64,000 nucleotides of DNA from CAVQBJ01 sp963710725 (GTDB taxonomy: Bacteria > Actinomycetota > Thermoleophilia > Solirubrobacterales > Solirubrobacteraceae): assembly GCA_963710725.1 (NCBI GenBank), contig CAVQBJ010000002.1:62001-126000 (forward strand). The letters are read 5' to 3'. Below are positions 1 through 8,879 of this stretch, piece after piece (position 1 is the first letter of the stretch; each line of letters starts with the position of its first letter). The translations under genes were made by a program, and so were the position numbers. The notes beneath the pieces are model-generated. The model did not search any database, was not told the DNA's origin, and saw only the letters and a list, made by a program, of their open reading frames with translations.

Positions 1-498
1 GAGCTCTCCCGCCTGCAGGCCGGCGACGTCCGGTGGAGCCTGGAGCGGGTGCGCCTCACCGAGCTTCTCGCCGAGACGATCGAGGCGATGCGCCCGGCCG
101 CCGACGCCGTCTCGATCGCCATGTCGGCCGAGCTGGGAGGCGAGGTGGGCGACGCGCACGCCAACCCCGAGCAGATTCAGAGGGTCCTCTTCAACCTCAT
201 CCAGAACGCCATCCGCCACACCCCGGCCGACGGCAGCATCACCGTGCGTGCCGAGACGACGCGTGCCGCGGTCGAGATCGAGGTCGCCGACACCGGGCGG
301 GGCATCGCCGCCCGCGATCGTGCGAGGGTCTTTGACCCCTTCTTCCAGGGCGCCAATCAGCCGGCGCGCGGTCACGGCAGTGCGGGCCTCGGGCTGGCGA
401 TCTCCCGCGCGATCGTCGAGGCACACGGCGGGCGCATGTGGCTTCCGGAGACGAAGGTCGGGACCCGCGTGCGCTTCAGCCTTCCGGCCTCCGCCTGA
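1..498 (+). CDS. Sensor histidine kinase, C-terminal part (5' end outside window)
   Basis: The reading frame is open from base 1 and stops at 496-498, so only the last 165 residues are visible. They form a HATPase_c (GHKL) domain: N-box NLIQNAIRHTP, G1 box DTGRGIA and G2 box GLGLAISRAIVEAHGG. This is the ATP-binding half of a two-component kinase. The phosphoacceptor His, the membrane segments and the partner regulator lie upstream of the window. The stop codon abuts the stop of the next gene on the opposite strand (TGATCA at 496-501), so the two genes converge with no spacer. Confidence 0.92.
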   Translation, partial: ELSRLQAGDVRWSLERVRLTELLAETIEAMRPAADAVSIAMSAELGGEVGDAHANPEQIQRVLFNLIQNAIRHTPADGSITVRAETTRAAVEIEVADTGRGIAARDRARVFDPFFQGANQPARGHGSAGLGLAISRAIVEAHGGRMWLPETKVGTRVRFSLPASA

Positions 499-1560
499 TC
501 ATCGCCGGACCACGGCGTCCCGCAGCGGAGCCGCGGCGAATTCGCTGATCGCGCGAGTGAAGTCCTCGCGAGCGCGGAACCCGAGCACGGCCGCCGCCCG
601 CTGTGGGGCGGCGAATACGTGGCGCACATCGCCGGCGCGAAACTCGCCAGTGAAGATCGGTGGGGTGGCGTCCTCCCCGACGGCGCTGGTCAGCGCGAGC
701 GCGAGCTGACCGACGCTTCGCGGCGTCCCGCTGCAGACGTTGAACGCTCCGGGGATCGGGTCCGTCGCGCACAGTGCCCGTGTGTTCGCCCGCGCGACAT
801 CGCGCACGTGGACGAAGTCGCGGAGTTGCCCGCCGTCCTCGAACACGCGCGGCGCCGCGCCGGCTCGGATCGAGCTGATGAAAAAGGAGGCCACGCCGGC
901 GTAGGTGCTGTCACGAGGCATCCGCGGACCGAAGACGTTGTGGTAGCGCAGCGCGGTGACCGATGCACCCGTCGCGCGGGCGAACACACCGGCCAGGTGC
1001 TCCTGATGAACCTTGGTCGCCGCGTAGACGTTACGCGGATCGAGTGGCGCGTCCTCGGGGACCGGCTGCGGCTGCAGCGCGGCGCCGCAGCTCGGGCACG
1101 GCGGCTCGAACCGCCCGGCCTGCAGGTGTTCGGGTCGTCGGACGGCGGGCCGCACGATGCCGTGCTCGTCGCAGGCGTAGCGGCCCTCGCCATAGACGAC
1201 CATGCTGCTGGCGAGCACGAGACGGCCGTGAAATCCCGCCGCGCTGAGCGCATGGAGCAGGACCGCCGTGCCACGGTCGTTGTGGTCGACGTACAGCGGG
1301 GCATCCGCGAAGCGCGGCTCCAGCCCCACGCGCCCGGCCTGATGGCATACGTGATCGATCCCACGGACCGCGCGGGCGACGGTAGCCGCGTCGCGCAGGT
1401 CGCCGACGAGCAGCTCGGCATCCGCCGGCAGGTAGTCCGGCGTACCCGCGTGTGCGGAGGGGTCGAGTGAATCCAGGACCCGGACGCGGTGACCGGCGGC
1501 CAACAGGTCGTCCACCACGTGCGAGCCGATGAATCCGGCGCCTCCCGTAACGAGGATCAC
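499..1560 (-). CDS. NAD-dependent epimerase/dehydratase (extended SDR), possible dTDP-rhamnose 4-epimerase type
   Basis: Extended short-chain dehydrogenase of 353 aa that would epimerise or dehydrate a nucleotide sugar. It starts at the GTG at 1560 with the Rossmann motif TGGAGFIGSH. It has an SSMVVYGEG strand and the catalytic YAATK (YxxxK), and ends with the usual substrate-binding lobe. An insertion between them carries YACDEHG and CPSCG, a four-ligand Cys/His pattern that I associate with dTDP-L-rhamnose 4-epimerase-like members; that assignment is tentative. The start overlaps the stop of the upstream glycosyltransferase by 4 bases (GTGA, 1557-1560), so the two are translationally coupled in a surface-polysaccharide pair. 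The open frame continues further upstream, but only as an antisense-like extension inside the glycosyltransferase. Confidence 0.88.
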   Translation of the reverse strand: MILVTGGAGFIGSHVVDDLLAAGHRVRVLDSLDPSAHAGTPDYLPADAELLVGDLRDAATVARAVRGIDHVCHQAGRVGLEPRFADAPLYVDHNDRGTAVLLHALSAAGFHGRLVLASSMVVYGEGRYACDEHGIVRPAVRRPEHLQAGRFEPPCPSCGAALQPQPVPEDAPLDPRNVYAATKVHQEHLAGVFARATGASVTALRYHNVFGPRMPRDSTYAGVASFFISSIRAGAAPRVFEDGGQLRDFVHVRDVARANTRALCATDPIPGAFNVCSGTPRSVGQLALALTSAVGEDATPPIFTGEFRAGDVRHVFAAPQRAAAVLGFRAREDFTRAISEFAAAPLRDAVVRR

Positions 1561-2201
1561 GAGCGCAGCACCCCGGTCATGTCCTGGACCGTACGCGCGG
1601 TGCCGCGGACCGTTCCGGTCACCTTGGAACGTCCGCTGCGGGGTCGGTAGGCGACGGGCCGCTCGGCGATCCGCCAGCCGGCCTCGCCGGCGCGGAGGAC
1701 CATCTCCAGCGGCCAGCCGAAGCGCCGATCGCGCAGGTCGAGGTCGATCAGCATCTCGCGCCGGGCCGCGCGCATGGGGCCCAGGTCGCTCAGCGACGTG
1801 TCGATCCGCCGCCGCAGGATCCGGGTGAGCGCGGCGTTGCCCAGCTGAGCGTGCAGAGGCATCGCGCCGCGCTCGGACTGGCGCGCCCCCAGCACGAGAT
1901 CCGCTTCCCCGGCGAGCACCGGGCCGGTGACCGAGTCGAGATCCCCGCCATCCAGCGAGCCGTCGCAATCCATGAAGCACACCACCTCGGCCGTGGCGTG
2001 CTCGAGCCCGGCGTGGCAGGCGGCGCCGAAGCCCCGGCGCGGTTCGAGCAATACCTCGGCTCCGAGCGAGGCCGCCAGGCGTGGGGAACCGTCGGTCGAG
2101 CCGTTATCAACGACGATCGCGCGGTACCCGGGTGGAACCGACGCCAGCACGGCTGGGAGCGCCGCCGCCTCGTTGAGCACCGGTAACACGAGGTCGACCA
2201 T
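1557..2201 (-). CDS. Family 2 glycosyltransferase
   Basis: A 214-aa GT-A fold glycosyltransferase of the DPM1/GtrB-like group without a membrane tail. The N-terminus (VDLVLPVLNE) is typical. DNGSTDGS binds the nucleotide, and the DCDGS segment around residue 78 is the metal-binding DxD equivalent. It probably transfers a sugar to a polyprenyl phosphate or a cell-surface acceptor. It is the first gene of a two-gene operon with the epimerase (4-base overlap). A TAGGGT hexamer lies 6 bases before the ATG, compatible with a leaderless transcript. Confidence 0.85.
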   Translation of the reverse strand: MVDLVLPVLNEAAALPAVLASVPPGYRAIVVDNGSTDGSPRLAASLGAEVLLEPRRGFGAACHAGLEHATAEVVCFMDCDGSLDGGDLDSVTGPVLAGEADLVLGARQSERGAMPLHAQLGNAALTRILRRRIDTSLSDLGPMRAARREMLIDLDLRDRRFGWPLEMVLRAGEAGWRIAERPVAYRPRSGRSKVTGTVRGTARTVQDMTGVLRS

Positions 2202-2207
2202 GGCCAG

Positions 2208-2213
2208 ACCCTA
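2208..2213 (-). promoter_or_regulatory. Possible -10 element for a leaderless glycosyltransferase transcript
   Basis: TAGGGT read on the minus strand ends 6 bases before the ATG at 2201. That is the spacing expected when transcription starts at or next to the start codon. No convincing -35 box and no ribosome binding site are visible. Confidence 0.35.
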
Positions 2214-2300
2214 GAACCGGCGAGGAGGAGGGTCGATTACGGAAATGAGAACAGTTGCGGCTTTAGAAATCGGTAATGGACCCGAGCGTACGATCCGTGG

Positions 2301-3080
2301 GTGGTCGATCCGCGCCGGTCATCAGCGACGCTGGGGAGCGGCCCGACACCTGCGCGCGACGCATTCGCACTGAGCGCGCGCGGGCTGTCCAAGCGCGTCG
2401 GGCACGGTCGAGGAGCACGACGCGTGCTCGAGGGACTCGACTTCGATGTCGCGGTCGGCGAGCTCGTGGCCGTGTTCGGTCGATCCGGCTCGGGCAAGTC
2501 CACCCTGCTGCACCTGCTCGGCGGCCTGGATCGTCCCGACGCCGGCACCGTGGAGATCTGCGACGAGCCCCTGACCGGTGTCTCGGACCGGGCGCTGGCG
2601 CAGATCCGGCTGCGCCGAGTCGGCTTCGTGTTCCAGTCGTTCGCTCTGGTTGAAGAGCTGAGCGGCGAGGAGAACGTGCTCCTGCCCACGCGTCTGCCCG
2701 GGGCGCCGAAGGGGGGCGGACAGCGCGCGCGAGAGCTGATCGATGATCTGGGGGTACGCGCGGTGGCCGACCGGGCTCCGCACGAGCTGTCGGGCGGCGA
2801 GCAGCAGCGCTTTGCGATCGCGCGCGCGCTGGCCAACGATCCAGCCGTCGTCCTCGCCGACGAGCCGACCGGCAATCTGGACCAGTCCACGGCCGCCGAC
2901 GTGCTGGCGCTGCTCCGGGGCCTCACCGCACAGAGACGCGCCGTGGTCGTCGTGACGCATGAGCGTGACACGGCGGCGGTGGCCGATCGCGTCGTCCATC
3001 TCGTCGATGGACGGCTGGCGACCTCGGGTCCTGACCATGAGCTCGGCGTGAGCTCCGCCGGCCGGCCCACCGACGGATGA
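2301..3080 (+). CDS. ABC transporter ATP-binding protein (LolD/MacB-type)
   Basis: A 259-aa nucleotide-binding subunit. Walker A GRSGSGKST is near residue 60, the signature LSGGEQQRFAIARAL near 163 and Walker B VVLADEPTGNLD near 183. It energises the permease encoded immediately downstream, whose ATG overlaps this stop by 4 bases (3077-3080). The LADEPTGNLD sequence is characteristic of the MacB/LolD/FtsE group, which powers mechanotransmission or lipoprotein/peptide export rather than import. The GTG start at 2301 has no good ribosome binding site. The first 25 or so residues are not conserved-looking, so a later start is possible. Confidence 0.88.
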   Translation: MVDPRRSSATLGSGPTPARDAFALSARGLSKRVGHGRGARRVLEGLDFDVAVGELVAVFGRSGSGKSTLLHLLGGLDRPDAGTVEICDEPLTGVSDRALAQIRLRRVGFVFQSFALVEELSGEENVLLPTRLPGAPKGGGQRARELIDDLGVRAVADRAPHELSGGEQQRFAIARALANDPAVVLADEPTGNLDQSTAADVLALLRGLTAQRRAVVVVTHERDTAAVADRVVHLVDGRLATSGPDHELGVSSAGRPTDG

Positions 3081-5335
3081 TCGCGCTCTCGGTCGAGGCG
3101 CTTCGCTCGCTGCGGACGCGCCGGCGCCGAGCCGTGCTCGGGGCCGTCGGCGTCGCGCTCGCCGCCGCGATGCTGGCCACGGCGACCGTCGTCGGATACG
3201 GGCTGAGCACCGGCTTCGCCCGCAGCGCTCGCGACGCCGACCTTCCGGACGTGATCGCTCGCTTCGACGACGAGCCGCTCAGCCGCGTCGCGGCGAGGGT
3301 TCGAGCGCTTCCCGACCTGGCGGCGGCGTCGTTCCGCTTCGAGGTCACCAATGCCCACTTCGGCACACGCGGTCATCACGCGGGCAACGGCGTCATCGAG
3401 GTGCTCAGCCCGGGACGGCGCGGCTACGCGCTCGTGGCCGGGCACGATCTCGGCACGACTCCTGGGGAGGTGCTCGTCGAGCAGGGCGTGGCGAGCGCCT
3501 GGGGGGTGCGCCCCGGCTCGAAGCTGTACGTCGAGGGCCTTGGGCTGCAGCACGTCGTCGGGATCACGGAGTCGCCGGACAATGTCGCCTACCCGTTGGC
3601 GGCCCCACGCGTGTACATCTCCCGCGCCGGACTCCCGTTGCCCTACCGCGACGATCCCGACCCGCGCGTCAACGAGGTGCTGCTATGGGCTCGCAACCGA
3701 TCCGGCCTGAACGTGCTCCTCGCGCAGGCGCGTGAGTCCGCGTACGGCTTGCACGACCTGAGCTTCGTGACCCGGGACGGCGTCCGCATACTCGTCGATC
3801 AGGCCGCCGGCATCGTGATCGATCTGCTGGTCGCGCTCTCGCTCATCGCCCTGCTCACGGCGGCCGTCATGCTTGCCGCGTCGGCCCGGGCGGAAGTGCA
3901 GCGGCAGCTCGTCACGCTCGGGGTGCGCCGAGCGGTGGGGGCCACGCGCGGACGGATCGCCTCGCTCAGCGCGGCCGAGGCGGCGCTCGTCGCCGTCCCA
4001 GCGGCCACGGTGGGCGTGCTCGTCGGCGTGCTGGCTGCCGCGGGCCCGAGCCGCTCGTTGCTGAACCTGCTCAACGAGCGCGCGCCCGGTGGTGCCCTGG
4101 CGCTCCCGCTGGCCGGCTGTTGGCTGCTTGCCGTGGCGATCCCGATGGCGGTGACGGCCTGGCCGTCGTGGCGTGCGACCGCGCGGCCGCCGATCGCGTT
4201 GCTGCGCGGCGCCGAGCTGCGAGCCGGCGGTACCTCACGCGGTCGGTCGGCCGGGCTGCTCGGGCTCGGTGTCCGTCTGGCGACGGCCCGGCGCGCGCGG
4301 CTCGCCGCCACGCTCGCGGTGCTCGGGACGTCGACCGCCTTCATCCTGCTCATGCTCGCTCTGGCGTCTGAGCTGAGCGTGCTCCAGAACGATCCCAGCG
4401 CGCTCGGCGAGCGCTATCAGCTCTTGGCTTCGCTGCCGGCTTCGGCGACGCCACGCGTTCGCGCGCTGCCGGGCGTGGCCGATGCGCAGGTGCGCTACGA
4501 GCTGACGGCCGCAGACTCGTTCGCGTTGGGCGAGACGATCGACGTCATCGCCTACCCGGGCGACCACACGCGCTTCGAGGCCCCGCCGCTGGCCAGCGGC
4601 CGGCGGCTGCGCGGTGACCGCGAGGCGGAGGTCGGCGTCGGGCTGGCCCAGGTGCTCGGGCTCAGCCCGGGCTCGACGCTCGTTCTCGCCCTGCCCTCGG
4701 GCTCCGACGCGCGGTTCGAAGTCGTCGGCACGGTCAGCTCCCTCGACCACGACGGTCGCGTCGCCTACGTCCCGGCGGCCGGGCTGCTCGCGGGCGATCC
4801 GTTCGCCCCTGAACAGATCGCTGTGCGGTTGGACTCGGGGGCGAGTGCCGGAGCGGTGTCCGCGGAGCTGACGGCCCTGGGGGCGAGCGTCAACGCGACG
4901 AGCACGGTCACCGGTCGAGGTCAGTCGCTGGTCAGTGCACTGACGGCAATCCTGCGGGCAATCGCGGTCGTCGATGGCCTCGTGTGCCTCTATACGCTCG
5001 TCCAGGCGCTCGCGCTGACCGCCAGCGAACGCCGCACCACAATCGCGGTGCTACGCGCGTACGGCGCCGGGCGAGGTTCCGTGGCGAAGCTCCTCGCCGG
5101 GTCGGCAGCTGCGGTCGTCCTGCCGGCCGCGCTGGTGGGAATCGCACTCGAGCGTCTGGTGCTGGGCCCGAGCATGGCGAGCATCGCGGTCAACTACGCG
5201 TCGCTGTCGCTCGATGCGGACGCCAACGTGGTCGCCGTCGTGCTGCTCGGGCTCGTCGTGCTGGCCGCCGGCGCCGTCGCCTGGGTCTCGCGTCAGGCCG
5301 CGGGCGAGCCCATCGTCTCCGGCCTGCCGACATGA
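3077..5335 (+). CDS. FtsX-like ABC transporter permease
   Basis: A 752-aa integral membrane protein with the duplicated MacB/FtsX architecture. One N-terminal helix (around residues 15-40) is followed by an extracytoplasmic domain, then three helices around 255-365. A second helix and extracytoplasmic domain follow, and a last three-helix bundle ends the protein. The conserved cytoplasmic turn before the helices appears as LGVRRAVGATRGRI and again as IAVLRAYGAGRGS. It forms the membrane part of the transporter with the preceding ATPase (ATGA overlap) and overlaps the following metallophosphatase by ATGA at 5332-5335. The three are almost certainly one operon. Confidence 0.88.
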   Translation: MIALSVEALRSLRTRRRRAVLGAVGVALAAAMLATATVVGYGLSTGFARSARDADLPDVIARFDDEPLSRVAARVRALPDLAAASFRFEVTNAHFGTRGHHAGNGVIEVLSPGRRGYALVAGHDLGTTPGEVLVEQGVASAWGVRPGSKLYVEGLGLQHVVGITESPDNVAYPLAAPRVYISRAGLPLPYRDDPDPRVNEVLLWARNRSGLNVLLAQARESAYGLHDLSFVTRDGVRILVDQAAGIVIDLLVALSLIALLTAAVMLAASARAEVQRQLVTLGVRRAVGATRGRIASLSAAEAALVAVPAATVGVLVGVLAAAGPSRSLLNLLNERAPGGALALPLAGCWLLAVAIPMAVTAWPSWRATARPPIALLRGAELRAGGTSRGRSAGLLGLGVRLATARRARLAATLAVLGTSTAFILLMLALASELSVLQNDPSALGERYQLLASLPASATPRVRALPGVADAQVRYELTAADSFALGETIDVIAYPGDHTRFEAPPLASGRRLRGDREAEVGVGLAQVLGLSPGSTLVLALPSGSDARFEVVGTVSSLDHDGRVAYVPAAGLLAGDPFAPEQIAVRLDSGASAGAVSAELTALGASVNATSTVTGRGQSLVSALTAILRAIAVVDGLVCLYTLVQALALTASERRTTIAVLRAYGAGRGSVAKLLAGSAAAVVLPAALVGIALERLVLGPSMASIAVNYASLSLDADANVVAVVLLGLVVLAAGAVAWVSRQAAGEPIVSGLPT

Positions 5336-6846
5336 CGCGTCGCCTGACGCGTCGCCGCGCGCTCGTCGAGCTCGGCTTGGGCGGGGCGGCGATCGTGCTG
5401 GTCGGGTGTGGGGCGGGGGGCCTTGGTCCGACGCGCAGCGGCTCAACGCTCGACTCGGTCTGGATCGATCCATCTGGAGACGGATCGCTGTCGGTGGGTC
5501 CGGGGGCCGCGCTCATCGATCGCACCGAGCTCGCTCCTCCGACGCGCCTCGGCGAGCGAATCGCGAGCATCGCCCACCTGACCGACGCCCATGTGCTCGA
5601 CGCGCAGTCACCCGCTCGCGTCCCCTTTCTCGATCGACTCGGCCCGCCGTTCACCTCGACGTTCCGACCCCAGGAGGCGCTGACCGCACAGGTCCTCGGC
5701 GGCGCGGTCGCGGCCGTGAACGCCTTCGCGCCGGACGTGGTGATCCAGGGCGGCGATCTCATCGACAACGCTCAAGCCAACGAGCTCGAGCAGGCGCTGC
5801 GCGTTCTCGCCGGCGGACGCGTAGAGCGGGTCAGCGGCGCCGGCCCCTACGTCGGCGTGCAGTCCGCGGCCGATCCCGACCCGTTCTACTACCGCCCCGA
5901 CATCGACGCCCCCCGCCACCCCGGGTTGCTGGCGGCCGCGCTCGCACCGTTCGACGCCGAGGGCCTGCGAGCTCCCGTGTACCCGGTACTGGGCGATCAC
6001 GACCTCCTCGTGGCCGGCGCGGTGCCGCCCACAGCGACCACGCGGGCCATCGCCCTTGGCGATCGCGCGATCTGGGAGCTACCGGAGCATCTCGACATCG
6101 GGCGCTTGGTCGCCCCGTCGGTGCAAGCGCCAGACGGGCTCGGCGACCCGAGCGAGATCGGCGCGCTCATCGGCGAGCTCCGGAGACTGCCCGCGGTGTC
6201 GGTCCCGCCCGATGCCCGGCGCCGCGAGCTCCCCGCCGCCGAGACGCTGTCCCGCCTTCGCACGGCGAGCGGGCTCGCGACCGCGGGCGCGCTGCTGGAC
6301 TATCACTTCGACTTGGGCGCGCACGTGCGCGTCATCGTGCTCGACCTCGTGCGGAGAGACGGCGGCTCGGGAGGTGTGATCCACCCCGGCCAGCCGGCGT
6401 GGCTGGCCGGTCAGCTGCGCGACGCCGGCGACCGGTGGGTGATCGTCGTCTCCCATCAGCCGCTGGACACGACCGAGGGCGCCGAGGTGCTGCTGTCCCT
6501 GCTCGATCGACATCCGCGTACTCTCGCGGCGCTGTGGGGGCACACCCACCGTCACCGGATCGTCCCCCGCCGCGCGGCCAACGGCGGCTACTGGTTGATC
6601 GCGACTGCGTCGCTGATCGATTTCCCCCAGCAGGCCCGGGCCCTCACGGTGCGGCTCACTGCCGGCGGGGGCGCGGCGCTCCAGACCTGGGCGCTTGACC
6701 ACGTACCGGATGCCGCCGGCCTCGGCGACGTCGCGCGGGCGCTGTCCTACGTCGATGCGCAGGGCGGTCGACCGCAGGGATTCGCCGGCTCGGCCCTTGA
6801 TCGAAATGTCACCTTGTATCGCCCGCCGCCTGTCGGCCGCGCCTGA
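5332..6846 (+). CDS. Exported metallophosphoesterase
   Basis: A 504-aa calcineurin-like phosphoesterase anchored outside the membrane. The N-terminus has RRLTRRRAL followed by a hydrophobic stretch ending LVGC, which looks like a Tat-type lipoprotein signal with a lipobox. The metal-binding motifs appear in order: LTDAHVLD, GGDLIDNA, a GDHD variant of GNHD, VVSHQPLD and GHTHRHR. The start ATG overlaps the permease stop by 4 bases. The co-expression suggests that an extracellular phosphate ester or phospholipid-related compound is handled by this system; the substrate is not visible. Confidence 0.85.
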   Translation: MTRRLTRRRALVELGLGGAAIVLVGCGAGGLGPTRSGSTLDSVWIDPSGDGSLSVGPGAALIDRTELAPPTRLGERIASIAHLTDAHVLDAQSPARVPFLDRLGPPFTSTFRPQEALTAQVLGGAVAAVNAFAPDVVIQGGDLIDNAQANELEQALRVLAGGRVERVSGAGPYVGVQSAADPDPFYYRPDIDAPRHPGLLAAALAPFDAEGLRAPVYPVLGDHDLLVAGAVPPTATTRAIALGDRAIWELPEHLDIGRLVAPSVQAPDGLGDPSEIGALIGELRRLPAVSVPPDARRRELPAAETLSRLRTASGLATAGALLDYHFDLGAHVRVIVLDLVRRDGGSGGVIHPGQPAWLAGQLRDAGDRWVIVVSHQPLDTTEGAEVLLSLLDRHPRTLAALWGHTHRHRIVPRRAANGGYWLIATASLIDFPQQARALTVRLTAGGGAALQTWALDHVPDAAGLGDVARALSYVDAQGGRPQGFAGSALDRNVTLYRPPPVGRA

Positions 6847-6849
6847 TGG

Positions 6850-7211
6850 GCATGGCCTGCGAGTTGGGGTCGGGGAAGATGTGCTCCTGGCCGGCGGCGA
6901 GGCCGTCGAGGATCCCGCCGAGTAGCCGGTCATCGGCGGCGTGCTTGCGAGGCTCAGCAGCGACAGGACGTTGACGATGTGACCGTTGCCCCGTGACTCG
7001 AGCACCGGCACGAACGCGCGGATGGTCGCGTAGGTCCCGTGGTAGTTAACCGCCATCTCCCGATGCACGGCGTCAGGGTCGGCGTCGAGCGGGCCGGTGA
7101 AGGCGGCGGTCGAGGCGTTGTTGAGCAGGTCGAAAGCAACCGGGACGGGGTGCGCCCCTCCTTGCAAAGCGGCAGCACTGGCCTCGGTCTCGGCGGGCGC
7201 GTGTGGACATC
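6850..7211 (-). pseudogene. Short-chain dehydrogenase remnant with N-terminal and internal deletions
   Basis: Read on the minus strand, about 7211 to 6921 encodes the middle of an SDR: a DLLNNAS segment (normally NNAG), then MAVNYHGTY, NGHIVNVLSLLSLAST and TGYSA. The Rossmann glycine motif is missing upstream, where an in-frame TGA closes the frame near 7212. Just after TGYSA another frame continues with LDGLAAGQEHIFPDPNS, which resembles the C-terminal tail of the same SDR family. Roughly the catalytic-Lys-to-C-terminus segment is therefore deleted and the two ends are out of frame. No promoter or functional start is visible. Confidence 0.65.
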
Positions 7212-7322
7212 AAAGCGTGTCTGAGCGCGGGCGCGCTGCGGGTGCTCGTTCTGGCTGGACGATGACGCCGACCGCGTGGCTTGCTTGACGAGACGCCACC
7301 GCGGCCTGCCGGTGTCTTCGCG

Positions 7323-7943
7323 CTAGCTGCGGTCGCCAAGTCTGCCGATCAGGTCGAGTATCGCGTCGAGTGCGGCTTCCAGCGGTCTGGTGTCGCGTTG
7401 GATCTGAGTGAGGAGCAGGCCGCCTTGTAATGCGGCTAGGAGCGCGAGCGCAAGGGTGTCGGGGTCGGTGTCGGGTCTGAGCCGGCCGCGTCTGTGCATC
7501 TCTTGAAGGCCGCTCTGGATGGTGGCTTCCCAACGCCTGAATCCCTCGGCGACGTGGGCTCTGGCTTCGGGGTCGGTCTCGGCTAGCTCACTTCCGAGCG
7601 AGCCGATTGGGCAGCCGCCGCTGTAGTTGAGTTCGCGCTGGTACTCGATCACCCAGTCGCGCCAGGCGCGCAGGCCATCCAGGCTGCTGAGATCGAACGT
7701 CTCCTGTCCGGCAACGATCGTGTCGGCCTGGTGGTCAACCACTGCCCGGACCAGTGCGGGTTTGTCGTCGAAGTAGTGGTAGAGCTGGGAGCTTGAGACA
7801 GCCGCCGCCGCGCGCACGTCCTCGATTGTCGTGTGGGCGACACCTTGCTGGAAGATCAGATCGGCGGCTGCGTCAACGATGCGCTGGCGGGTCTCCTGGC
7901 CCTTGCGCGTCAGCGGACGAGGGGAGGGACTAGCCGTGCTCAT
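7323..7943 (-). CDS. TetR/AcrR family transcriptional regulator
   Basis: A 206-aa repressor. The N-terminal TetR helix-turn-helix (RQRIVDAAADLIFQQG, TTIEDVRAAAAVSSSQLYHY) is followed by a TetR_C-like ligand domain containing GCPIGSLGSELA, typical of the subgroup that regulates oxidoreductases and exporters. I chose the ATG at 7943; an upstream in-frame extension reaches 7982 but would run into the operator region. It is divergent from the SDR gene at 8054, with a near-perfect palindrome between them at 7992-8013. Autoregulation plus control of the SDR is the obvious model. Confidence 0.88.
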   Translation of the reverse strand: MSTASPSPRPLTRKGQETRQRIVDAAADLIFQQGVAHTTIEDVRAAAAVSSSQLYHYFDDKPALVRAVVDHQADTIVAGQETFDLSSLDGLRAWRDWVIEYQRELNYSGGCPIGSLGSELAETDPEARAHVAEGFRRWEATIQSGLQEMHRRGRLRPDTDPDTLALALLAALQGGLLLTQIQRDTRPLEAALDAILDLIGRLGDRS

Positions 7944-7991
7944 GGCGAGCACTTTAGCAACAGACTGGAGCATGCGATCCAATCTGTGCTA

Positions 7992-8013
7992 GAGTGGAAC
8001 ACACATTCCATTC
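7992..8013. promoter_or_regulatory. Palindromic operator between tetR and SDR genes
   Basis: GAGTGGAA, six bases, then TTCCATTC form an inverted repeat with 7 of 8 positions matching. It lies 40 bases upstream of the SDR ATG and 48 bases upstream of the TetR ATG. It is the only strong dyad in the divergent intergenic region. Confidence 0.6.
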
Positions 8014-8053
8014 TCTGAATTCGCGACGGCCACTCGACAGGAGACAGAAAGAC

Positions 8054-8782
8054 ATGGCACTACAAGGCAAGACCGCCCTTATCACCGGCGGCACGTCGGG
8101 CATCGGCCGCGCCGTCGCAGAGCGCCTGGCAAGCGAGGGCGCTGAGGTGATCATCACCGGCCGTGATCAAGCCCGTGGCCGCGACGTCGTCGAGGCGATC
8201 GAGGGCGCTGGAGGCACGGCACGGTTCATCGCCGCAGACCTCGCGAGCTTCGACGATGTCAGGCGCCTCGCCGAGGCCACGAGCGATGTCGACGTGCTGG
8301 TCAACAACGCTGGCGTCTTTCCCGGCGGCCCGACCGACCAGACGACGGAGGAGGCGTTCGACGTCACGTTTGATGTCAACGTGAAAGCTCCGTTCTTCCT
8401 GACGGCTGCGATCGCGCCCCGCATGGCGGCGAAGGGCGGCGGCTCGATCATCAATATCTCGACCATGGCCGCGACCATCGGCATGAACGGCTTGGCTGCC
8501 TACGGCGCGTCCAAGGCCGCAGTCGAATCGCTCACCAAAGCCTGGACCGCCGAGTACGCCGCCCAGGGTGTCCGCGTCAACACGGTCGCACCCGGGCCGA
8601 CACGCACCCCGGCGAGCGCCGCGATGGGCGAAATGTTCGATGTCCTGGCTTCGAGCACACCGGCCGGGCACGGCGCAAACCCTGGCGAGATCGCCAACGC
8701 CGTCAGCTTTCTCGCTTCAGACGAGGCGAGCTTCATCTACGGCGCGATCCTGCCCGCCGATGGCGGACGCGTCGCCGTGTGA
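8054..8782 (+). CDS. SDR family NAD(P)-dependent oxidoreductase
   Basis: A complete classical short-chain dehydrogenase of 242 aa. It has the cofactor motif TGGTSGIG at residues 11-18, NNAG at 84-87, and catalytic Ser136, Tyr150 and Lys154 (YGASK). The C-terminus (DEASFIYGAILPADGG) is typical. It should reduce a ketone or oxidise an alcohol of unknown identity. The start is well defined by AGGAGA about 9 bases upstream. It is divergent from, and likely repressed by, the TetR regulator at 7323-7943. The nearby SDR remnant at 6850-7211 belongs to a different SDR subgroup. Confidence 0.92.
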   Translation: MALQGKTALITGGTSGIGRAVAERLASEGAEVIITGRDQARGRDVVEAIEGAGGTARFIAADLASFDDVRRLAEATSDVDVLVNNAGVFPGGPTDQTTEEAFDVTFDVNVKAPFFLTAAIAPRMAAKGGGSIINISTMAATIGMNGLAAYGASKAAVESLTKAWTAEYAAQGVRVNTVAPGPTRTPASAAMGEMFDVLASSTPAGHGANPGEIANAVSFLASDEASFIYGAILPADGGRVAV

Positions 8783-8879
8783 GCCCCGAGTATCCGCGCC
8801 AAGCAGGGTTCAGTTGTTGGGGCGCGTGGTGCTCGTCGCCAGCGGAGAGGAGGGCTCTCAAGCCCCTCGACTGGGACCT

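Noticed and set aside
2237..3553. 438-codon minus-strand open frame
   Set aside because: Antisense to the ABC ATPase and permease, with no start signal.
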